Assembly (NCBI GenBank): GCA_937890875.1
Contig: CALAEB010000345.1
Location: forward strand, 1 to 6,691
Source: an uncultured Anaerolineaceae bacterium
GTDB taxonomy: Bacteria > Chloroflexota > Anaerolineae > Anaerolineales > Anaerolineaceae
Direction of reading: 5' to 3'
Length of the DNA: 6,691 nt
A program made the translations under genes and the position numbers. Under the pieces are notes generated by a model, which worked only from the letters and a program-made list of their open reading frames with translations, searched no databases and was not told the DNA's origin. Positions 1 to 5,980 of this stretch are shown here, one piece after another (the first letter of the stretch is position 1; each line of letters begins with the position of its first letter).

Positions 1-749
1 TCATAGCAGCAGTTCATCTGCTTCCTTTGCCGGGCAGCCCGGATTATGACCGGATTGGTGGAATGAAAGCGATCATAAGCCGGGCAAAACGCGATTCAAA
101 AATACTTAGCGACCAGGGCGTCCACTCGTTCCTTTTTACGAATGAAGCCGATATCCCATACCTGTTTCATCAGCCTTCTGAAACAGTTGCCGCCTTTTCC
201 GTTGTAGTGCAAGAGGTTATGCAGGATATTCACATTCCTTTTGGAATTAATGTCCTGGTTGATGCTCATGCTGCATTTTGTATCGCACATGCAACCGGAG
301 CGTCCTTTATTCGCGGCTTGTTCGCAGGTGTTTATATTTCTGACAACGGTGTCATTGAAAACCAAGGTTCTAAAATTTTCCGTGAACGCGCAAATTTGGG
401 CGGGAGAAAGCCATACTTTTTCCATAATTTGAATTCGACTGTGGGGAAGCAATTAATTGACCGCAGCGGTGCTGAAGAAGCCACATCCATTTTATTCCAT
501 ATTAATGTTGACGGATTTACGCTTCCGGCAAAAGATATAAAAATGTTTTCAGAGGTGCGCGCAATTGCGCCGGATATGCCGCTGGTGGTTGGAACTGGAA
601 CAAATCTGGAAAATATCGAGCCATTACTTCAAGTATGCGACGGAACAATCGTTGCGACCTGTTTGCGTGAGGATGGAAAACTGTTAAATCCGGTTGATGA
701 AAAACGAGTTACCGAATTTATGCGTGTCTTTCGGAAGATAACGGAGTAG
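1..749 (+). CDS. BtpA/SgcQ-family TIM-barrel protein (5' partial)
   Basis: The reading frame is open from the left edge (first full codon at base 3), so the gene is truncated. A TTG at 27 is an internal Leu codon, because the bases before it encode the family-typical N-terminal motif VHLLPLPGSP. About 248 residues are visible against roughly 260-280 for the family, so only a short N-terminus is missing. Family landmarks are GINVLVDAHAAFCIAHATGA followed by FIRG and SDNGVIEN in the middle, VDGFTLPAKD, and the C-terminal VVGTGTNLENI, DGTIVAT and EDGKLLNPVDEKRV. The C-terminal VGTGTN and DGTIVAT blocks look like the phosphate-binding end of a TIM barrel. BtpA was first linked to photosystem I stability in cyanobacteria. 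In heterotrophs such as E. coli (SgcQ), members sit among sugar-transport and catabolic genes and lack an agreed reaction. Here it precedes a sugar kinase by 67 bases, so a catabolic role (aldolase, isomerase or hydrolase type) is inferred, not shown. Family assignment is confident; function is open. Confidence 0.88.
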   Translation, partial: IAAVHLLPLPGSPDYDRIGGMKAIISRAKRDSKILSDQGVHSFLFTNEADIPYLFHQPSETVAAFSVVVQEVMQDIHIPFGINVLVDAHAAFCIAHATGASFIRGLFAGVYISDNGVIENQGSKIFRERANLGGRKPYFFHNLNSTVGKQLIDRSGAEEATSILFHINVDGFTLPAKDIKMFSEVRAIAPDMPLVVGTGTNLENIEPLLQVCDGTIVATCLREDGKLLNPVDEKRVTEFMRVFRKITE

Positions 750-751
750 AT

Positions 752-779
752 TTGGTTTTCGTACGTTTTCATATATTAT
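752..779 (+). promoter_or_regulatory. weak candidate sigma70-type promoter upstream of the kinase
   Basis: In the 67-base gap before the kinase, TTGGTT (752-757) is followed after 16 bases by TATTAT (774-779), 37 bases before the ATG at 817. The match is only fair and the gap is AT-rich, so it may be chance. The genes could equally be co-transcribed from upstream of the window. Confidence 0.2.
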
Positions 780-816
780 TTTGCGTCGGATTTTTTCAGA
801 ACAGAAAGGCCAGATA

Positions 817-2364
817 ATGAAGTGTTTGATAGGCATTGATGTGGGTACACAAAGTTTGCGAGCTTGTGCTTTTCGATTGGATGGACATCTGATCGCAAAA
901 GAAATTGTTCCGTTCAACAGTACATCAAAACCGGCGCCTTCTCAAGCTGAACAAGATCCGATGGAGTGGTGGAACGCGGCCATTTTTGCTTTGAAGCGGA
1001 TTGCCAACAACCCGAATATTGTTTTAAATGATATTGTTGCCCTTTCCTATGCCTGCACTTCCTGCACAGCGGTTTTCTTGGATGAGAATGATCTTCCTGT
1101 TCGGCCTGCTTTGTTATGGATGGATCACCGGGCCACGGAAGAAGCTTCGATTGTCCAAAATACAAACAGCCCGGTGTTACCCTATTCCGGCAGTAAGGTT
1201 TCGCCCGAATGGATGTTCCCGAAAATTCTGTGGATCAAAACCCATGAACCGGAAACAATTGAAAAGTCGACTCACATCGTTGAACAGATTGACTTTTTTA
1301 CTTACAAATTGACCGGAAAATGGACGCTCGGCTATAACCATCTTGTAGCGAAATGGAATTACGCAAATCCTGTGGGCGGGTGGCCGGACGGATTTATTTC
1401 TGAATTAGGGCTTTTTGACATACAAAAAAAATGGCCGCAGCAGGTTGTTCCGATCGGCAGTGTTGTTGGGACCTTGGACCCGAAAGTATGCCACGAAACA
1501 GGTCTGCCGGAAAAAATTCTTGTTGTCCAGGGCGGCATGGATTCAACGGCTGGGATGTTAGGCCTGGGGGCTTTTAAAGTAGGACAGATCGGTATGAGTC
1601 ATGGAACCTCCACTGTACTGCAATGTCAATTTGACCGGTTTGCAAAAGGATTAAGGGGGAGACCTGACGCGTTAGTCAACGGGTTGTATTTGATCGGTGG
1701 CGGAGAGACATCGACCGGTTCTGTTGCCCAATGGCTTGTTAAACAATTGTCAAAAGATTCGATGGTCCCATATAAGGATTTCTACAATTATTTGGAAGAT
1801 GAAGTGGTAAAAATCCCACCGGGGAGTTCCGGTATGGTCGTTCTGGAACATTTCCAGGGTTCGCGTTCAATTCCGGATCCCGATTCTCGTGGTGTTATCT
1901 GGGGATTGACGCTCTGGCATACTTCCGCTCATATTCTTCGGGCGATTTATGAAGGGATCTCATTTGGTGTCCGGCGGTTTTTAGATCAGTTGACAGGTGT
2001 GAATTATCCGATAAAGCGTTTGTCCGCCGGAGGCGGACTTATGCGGAGTAATATTTGCACTCAGATTCTGGCGGATGTGTGTGGCTTGCCAATTTACCTT
2101 GTGGAAGAGAAAGAGCAAAGTGCTTTGGGCGCTGCAATTATCGCAGGTACCGGCGCCGGTTGTTTTTCGGATTTCGATGAAGGGATTCAAAAAATGGTCC
2201 ACTTTTCTGATCCGGTCTATCCGATTCCCGGGAACAAATCCGTATATGACTTTTATTATTCGCAGTATCTGCGGACATATGATGCGATGAAAGATTTAAT
2301 GCACAATGTTGTTGAATTTGAAAGAGAAAAAACATTTAAAACGGAAGCAGAAAAAGTGGGATGA
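817..2364 (+). CDS. FGGY-family carbohydrate kinase
   Basis: An ATP-dependent cytoplasmic kinase of the FGGY family (xylulokinase, ribulokinase and glycerol kinase relatives), 515 residues, a normal full length. I start it at ATG 817 because AGAAAGG lies 7 bases upstream and the protein then begins MKCLIGIDVGTQSLRA, the standard N-terminal phosphate-binding motif (D8, G10, T11). An upstream TTG at 781 adds 12 atypical residues. Other landmarks are WMDHR at 101-105 (sugar pocket), GGMD at 239-242 with D242 as the expected catalytic base, HGTS at 262-265 (ATP site), FQGSRS followed by DPDSRGVIWGLTL, and GGGLMRSNICTQILADVCGLP from 405 with the following EKEQSALGAA block (family signature 2). All key residues are present, so it should be active. 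The style resembles pentulose/hexulose kinases rather than glycerol kinases, but the substrate cannot be fixed. It lies between a BtpA-family gene and an M19 gene, upstream of a sugar ABC transporter, implying phosphorylation of the imported sugar or a derivative. Confidence 0.93.
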   Translation: MKCLIGIDVGTQSLRACAFRLDGHLIAKEIVPFNSTSKPAPSQAEQDPMEWWNAAIFALKRIANNPNIVLNDIVALSYACTSCTAVFLDENDLPVRPALLWMDHRATEEASIVQNTNSPVLPYSGSKVSPEWMFPKILWIKTHEPETIEKSTHIVEQIDFFTYKLTGKWTLGYNHLVAKWNYANPVGGWPDGFISELGLFDIQKKWPQQVVPIGSVVGTLDPKVCHETGLPEKILVVQGGMDSTAGMLGLGAFKVGQIGMSHGTSTVLQCQFDRFAKGLRGRPDALVNGLYLIGGGETSTGSVAQWLVKQLSKDSMVPYKDFYNYLEDEVVKIPPGSSGMVVLEHFQGSRSIPDPDSRGVIWGLTLWHTSAHILRAIYEGISFGVRRFLDQLTGVNYPIKRLSAGGGLMRSNICTQILADVCGLPIYLVEEKEQSALGAAIIAGTGAGCFSDFDEGIQKMVHFSDPVYPIPGNKSVYDFYYSQYLRTYDAMKDLMHNVVEFEREKTFKTEAEKVG

Positions 2365-2402
2365 TTTTGTCCCGGATTTAGATTTATCAAGAAGTAAGTG
2401 TA

Positions 2403-2410
2403 AGAAGGAG
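2403..2410 (+). promoter_or_regulatory. strong ribosome binding site of the M19 gene
   Basis: AGAAGGAG ends 6 bases before ATG 2417. This near-consensus Shine-Dalgarno sequence fixes the start of the M19-like gene and shows its translation signal is intact despite the downstream frameshift. Confidence 0.75.
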
Positions 2411-2416
2411 TATTGA

Positions 2417-3399
2417 ATGGGAAAAGTTTCTGAGGATGAAGCCAAACGAATTTATGATGAATCAATCATTGTAAACGGGATGGCTGGAACAACTTATGCT
2501 TTTGATGTTTTCGAAAAAACAAAGCAGACTGCGGCAATTTTCACGCTGGCTGCCCATAATGAAGATTGGAACCGGGCCATAGAATTGTTTAAAAATTATA
2601 TGGCAGCGCTGGTTGCCTATCCGGAAAAATTGCTTCTGGTGGAGTCTGTTGATGATATCTATCGGGCAAAAAACGAGAATAAATTCGGGGTGATTCTTGG
2701 ATTTCAAACATCTACTCCGATTGGACAGGATTGGACAAATCTTTGGATTCTGTACAAACTTGGCCTGAGAATTATGCAGCTTACCTATATGAATCGGACA
2801 TTGTGCGGCGATGGCTGTTTGGAAGAACCGGATCAGGGATTAACTTATTTCGGAAAAAGAATGATTATGGTGATGAATCAGGTCGGTATCCTTCTGGATC
2901 TTTCTCATTGCGGCTGGAAGACAGCTGAGGATGTCTTGAAATACACCGATCGTCCGGTGGTTTGCAGTCATACAAATCCTTATGCAAAATGTCCAATCAA
3001 ACGGAACTTCCCGGATGAGCTGATTAAAGGCGTTGCTGAATCCGGTGGCGTGATGGGGATTAATGCCCATCCTTCAATTTGTACGACGCGCGACGGAAAA
3101 TCCCGTCCGGACATGACTGTATGGAATATATGATTCAGGTTGCCGGAATTGACCATGTCGGAATTGGGCCGGATCTTTTCCAGGGATTTACATTGTGGGA
3201 AGAATCCCGCTGGCATACGGGAGGATATTTGCTGGATGGCGGCTGGAAAACCACCCTGGGTATGGAGGGTGAGGAATGCATTCCGCAGATTGCTTTGGAA
3301 ATGGCGAAGCGCGGCTATGGAAAGGAAGAAATTCAGAAGGTGATGGGGCTGAACTTCCTGCGAGTCTTTGAGGAAACATGGAAACCGGATGTTTTTTAA
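2417..3399 (+). pseudogene. peptidase M19 (membrane dipeptidase-like) gene, frameshifted
   Basis: Two overlapping frames together encode one M19-family protein (amidohydrolase-type TIM barrel) of about 327 residues. The first runs from 2417 to a TGA at 3131-3133 (238 residues) and carries GFQTSTPIGQD (95-105), QLTYMNR, DLSHCG (H164), CSHTNP (H185) and GGVMGINAHPS. The family pattern then continues in the -1 frame from about 3121 with MEYMIQVAGIDHVGIGPD and the C-terminal VMGLNFLRVFEETW, stopping at 3397-3399. A single missing base near 3119-3121 would join them, although compared with relatives a few residues also seem absent, so a deletion of about 13 bases is possible. H164 and H185 match metal ligands of classical dipeptidases, but the N-terminal HxD motif is replaced (NGMAG, residues 20-24) and the bridging Glu is Q97. 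These changes recall a divergent M19 subfamily carrying GFQN or GWQN motifs. Possible roles include cleavage of an amide or peptide bond in a glycoconjugate, but the substrate is unknown. Real mutation and sequencing error cannot be told apart here. Confidence 0.82.
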
Positions 3400-3452
3400 A
3401 AATGTTTTGTTGATAGCTTCCCGATAAGTGGAGGTGTTAGTTCTTTGTTTTA

Positions 3453-3460
3453 AAAAGGAG
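3453..3460 (+). promoter_or_regulatory. ribosome binding site deciding the start of the binding-protein gene
   Basis: AAAAGGAG ends 6 bases before ATG 3467 and only 3 bases before an adjacent ATG at 3464. The spacing favours 3467. It also rules out an in-frame GTG at 3428, which would prepend 13 residues ahead of the signal peptide. Confidence 0.7.
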
Positions 3461-3466
3461 AAAATG

Positions 3467-4747
3467 ATGAAGAGAAGTAACTTATTGTTGTTTAGTCTGG
3501 TGTTGACATTGTTTGCCAGCTTATTCTCTGCTGCGCTGGTCCAGGTAGAAGCAGAAGATATTGTTGAGCTCCGTTTTCAGGATTGGCGTCTTGCTGAAGA
3601 ACCGGCTGCATCCGCTTTGGGAGCAATTGTTGCTGCTTTTGAGGAAGCTCATCCGAACATCAAAGTGCAGTTGGAGCCGGTAACGAACACCGAACGGATT
3701 GAAAAATTTAATAACCAGTTCCGGGCTGGGGATCCTCCGGATGTTGTTCGGTTTAATGTGACGGAAGTTCCGACCGAGATCAGCATGGGCGCATTTGAGC
3801 CGCTGGATCAATTCCTGGAAGCTGAGGGTGGAATTGAAGCGTTTTATGCGGATTTCTCTCAGTATCTGGTTATCCCGGCAATTAAAGACGATCATGCGTA
3901 TGCCGTTCCGCATGAAGGCGACTCTTTCCTTCTTTATGTGAATAAACGCTTATGGAGTGAAGCCGGTCTTGATCCGGTGAATAATCCGCCAAAAACATTT
4001 GAAGAATTGCGGGAAGCGAATTTAAAGCTTACGAATGCTGCGAATAATAAATATGCTTTTGGCATGTATCCGAATTTTCAATGGTTACAAAGCTGGTTTC
4101 TTGCAAATGGGGCTCGTTATTTCAATGAGGATTACACAGAGACTTATCTCGATTCTCCGGAAGCGATTGAAGCTTTCAAATTCTATATTGGAATGTATAC
4201 GGATGGAACTGTTCCTCCGGGAGCTCCCGAAGTTGGTTATGGAGACCAGATTGCTCTGATGGCGCAGGAGCAGGTCGCGTATATTCAAGGCCCTTATGCT
4301 ACTTGGGGAAATATCGTTGCGGGGAATCCTGAAATCGAAAAAGATCTTCTCGCGATTCCTTTCCCAGGGACCGGACAAACAGCTGGTCGGGGAACAGAGT
4401 TCGCAATTGGTGCGGGTTCCAAACATCCGGCAGAAGCCTGGGAATTGATCAAATGGCTGACAAATGCTGAAAATATGTATGAATTCTTTGTTAACGGCTC
4501 TATGATGCCTGCAAGAATGTCTGCGCTGGAGAAGATCGATTTGGATGCTTATCCTCAGGCACGACCAATGATTGAGGAGGCGATTCCCAATACCGGCGAA
4601 TCATATCCTGCATTTCCTGAATGGGGGAAATGTTCTTCGATTCTAAACGATGCGATCATTGCATCCCTTCTGGGAGACGGTGAACCGGAAGAGAATCTCA
4701 GAAGCGCCGCAACGCAAATTCGTGAGATTATTGCAGAACGGAAATAA
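3467..4747 (+). CDS. ABC transporter extracellular sugar-binding protein (family 1)
   Basis: Solute-binding protein of a carbohydrate ABC importer, 426 residues, the usual length of the MalE/UgpB-like family. The N-terminus is a Sec signal peptide: K2 R3, a hydrophobic run at about 5-25, then VEA (27-29) as a probable signal peptidase I site. There is no cysteine, so it is not a lipoprotein. The mature part opens with VELRFQDWRL and FEEAHPNIKVQLEPV, the typical first strand and helix. FNNQFRAGDPPDVVRFN (GDPPD at 88-92), FEPLDQFLE, IQGPYATWG (from 273) and the C-terminal SKHPAEAWELIKWLTN and NGSMMPAR blocks are all characteristic. It precedes two matching permease genes; a stem-loop follows its stop and may allow more binding protein than permease to be made. 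An alternative start at ATG 3464 adds one Met. Ligand specificity (mono-, oligosaccharide or polyol) cannot be read from the sequence. Confidence 0.94.
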   Translation: MKRSNLLLFSLVLTLFASLFSAALVQVEAEDIVELRFQDWRLAEEPAASALGAIVAAFEEAHPNIKVQLEPVTNTERIEKFNNQFRAGDPPDVVRFNVTEVPTEISMGAFEPLDQFLEAEGGIEAFYADFSQYLVIPAIKDDHAYAVPHEGDSFLLYVNKRLWSEAGLDPVNNPPKTFEELREANLKLTNAANNKYAFGMYPNFQWLQSWFLANGARYFNEDYTETYLDSPEAIEAFKFYIGMYTDGTVPPGAPEVGYGDQIALMAQEQVAYIQGPYATWGNIVAGNPEIEKDLLAIPFPGTGQTAGRGTEFAIGAGSKHPAEAWELIKWLTNAENMYEFFVNGSMMPARMSALEKIDLDAYPQARPMIEEAIPNTGESYPAFPEWGKCSSILNDAIIASLLGDGEPEENLRSAATQIREIIAERK

Positions 4748-4769
4748 TCCCACAAGCTTTTTATTGTTA

Positions 4770-4809
4770 CCACCTTCCGGTGATCAAAATAATCGCCACC
4801 GGAAGGTGG
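4770..4809 (+). terminator. intergenic stem-loop after the binding-protein gene (attenuator-like)
   Basis: A perfect 13-bp inverted repeat (arms 4770-4782 and 4797-4809, 9 G/C pairs, 14-base loop) starts 22 bases after the binding-protein stop. No T-run follows on either strand, so it is not a canonical intrinsic terminator. Such hairpins between binding-protein and permease genes (as at malE-malF) commonly act as 3' stabilisers or partial terminators that leave more of the upstream transcript. That role is inferred here. Confidence 0.6.
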
Positions 4810-4964
4810 ATTCAAAAGAATTATAGTGATTTGAAATGAGAATCAAACGAATTCAGCATACATAATAGGACTGTACCAAATTGGAAAGTGGCTGTGAATT
4901 TGGAAGATTTTTAAAAGTATAAGTTGAATTTTCTTCTGATTCAAATACAGAAAGAATCCTTGCT
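4810..4964. other. intergenic leader before the first permease gene
   Basis: About 155 AT-rich bases between the stem-loop and the permease start. I see no gene and no well-spaced -35/-10 pair: TTGAAA (4831-4836) has no good -10 partner at 16-18 bases. A secondary promoter or processing region is possible but unsupported. Confidence 0.4.
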
Positions 4965-5870
4965 ATGGGAAAACGAAAAAATGTTTTCAGTTTTTCAAAG
5001 CTGTTTAAAGGGAATCGATTAGGGTGGGTTTTTGTTGCTCCATCGTTGATTTTATTTATTATAACGCTTGGATACCCAATTTATTACGCTATTCGGCTCA
5101 GCTTTTTTGAAGTTTCTTTAAATTTTTCGGAAACTTTTGTTGGCCTTGATAATTTTATTACTGCTTTCAAAGATAGATGGTTTTGGAATTCTGTAAAAAA
5201 TACGTTTATTTATACGGTTTCCAGTGTCAGCATAACTGTTCTAGTCGGGTTGTTAATCGCCTTGGCATTAAGTAGACCCTGGCTGAGATGCCGTGCAGTT
5301 TTTCATTTGCTTTTTCTCGTTCCGTGGACTTTATCTTATGTTGTGGTCGGCTCGGTCTGGCGTTGGATTCTGAACGCTTCCTACGGTGTGATTAATGCAA
5401 TTTTGCAGCTTTTACACATTACCGAGGCAAATATTTCATTTCTGGGCAGTTCGGAATATGCATTGATGTCTGTAATCTTTGTAAATACCTGGCGAAGCAT
5501 ACCTTTTGCTGTTGTGATGTTATATGCCGGACTTCAATTAATTCCAACGGAACAAGTTGAAGCCTCAAAGGTCGATGGTGCGACATCGTTGCAGACTTTT
5601 TGGTTTGTAACATTGCCTCATCTCCGTGGCGTAATTGCCGTGACGACTGTTCTATCAACAATCTGGACGTTCATTCAATTTGACTTAACACAGGTGCTTA
5701 CGCTTGGCGGCGGTCCGAACCATGCGACGGAGCTGTTATCGAATCTGATTTATAAAACATCATTTACGTATTATGAATTTGGTTATGGCGCAGCAATAGC
5801 CGTTCTTATGTTATTTATTGTTTTAGGTATGACGATCCTTTATCAACGGCTTTTGGAGAAAGATATATAG
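4965..5870 (+). CDS. sugar ABC transporter permease, MalF/UgpA type
   Basis: Inner-membrane subunit of a carbohydrate ABC importer (binding-protein-dependent permease, first of a pair), 301 residues, normal for the UgpA/LacF class. Six hydrophobic segments are visible, roughly at 19-41, 78-103, 108-130, 165-190, 222-243 and 270-295. The cytoplasmic EAA loop that docks the ATPase is intact: EASKVDGATSLQTFWFVTLP at 199-218, with the conserved DGA at 204-206. The GGGPNHATELL block (from 248), just before the last segment, is another family hallmark, and the ending LLEKDI is normal. ATG 4965 is the natural N-terminus (basic MGKRKN before the first segment), but its ribosome site is weak (AGAAAG, 10 bases upstream), in contrast to the strong sites of neighbouring genes. 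This suggests lower translation than the binding protein. It pairs with the permease gene that follows after a 110-base gap. Confidence 0.94.
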   Translation: MGKRKNVFSFSKLFKGNRLGWVFVAPSLILFIITLGYPIYYAIRLSFFEVSLNFSETFVGLDNFITAFKDRWFWNSVKNTFIYTVSSVSITVLVGLLIALALSRPWLRCRAVFHLLFLVPWTLSYVVVGSVWRWILNASYGVINAILQLLHITEANISFLGSSEYALMSVIFVNTWRSIPFAVVMLYAGLQLIPTEQVEASKVDGATSLQTFWFVTLPHLRGVIAVTTVLSTIWTFIQFDLTQVLTLGGGPNHATELLSNLIYKTSFTYYEFGYGAAIAVLMLFIVLGMTILYQRLLEKDI

Positions 5871-5980
5871 ATATGACCTTTTCGGACAGAACTTGTACGA
5901 AATGAGATTCGGCATCTTTGATAGATCGTCCACTAAAAAACATCAATAAAAGTAAATGCAACTTCTATGAAGGAGTGATC

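Noticed and set aside
781..816. TTG 781 as the start of the kinase
   Set aside because: It adds 12 residues with no family match, whereas ATG 817 has a ribosome site and gives the standard FGGY N-terminus.
2358..2373. Small GGGA...TCCC hairpin after the kinase stop
   Set aside because: Only four base pairs with an 8-base loop and no T-run; too weak to call a terminator.
3095..3125. Programmed -1 frameshifting to make full-length M19 protein
   Set aside because: The only slippery run is AAAA at 3097-3100 and it does not form a proper X XXY YYZ heptamer in frame. I see no supporting stem-loop, and M19 enzymes are not known to use recoding.
3079..3399. A separate 106-codon gene beginning at TTG 3079
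   Set aside because: It has no ribosome site, starts inside the M19 frame, and encodes exactly the missing C-terminal part of the M19 protein. It is the downstream fragment of a frameshifted gene.
3428..3466. GTG 3428 as the start of the binding-protein gene
   Set aside because: The ribosome site at 3453-3460 lies inside that extension, and the extension would precede a normal signal peptide.
3521..3913. Long antisense open frame (130 codons) opposite the binding-protein gene, and similar ones elsewhere such as 4085-4426 and 96-452
   Set aside because: These lie opposite well-supported genes, have no recognisable domains or ribosome sites, and look like shadows of the coding strand.
5871..5980. 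Promoter or small gene in the gap between the two permeases
   Set aside because: I find no convincing -35/-10 pair, hairpin or reading frame in these 110 bases, only the ribosome site of the second permease at 5971-5975.
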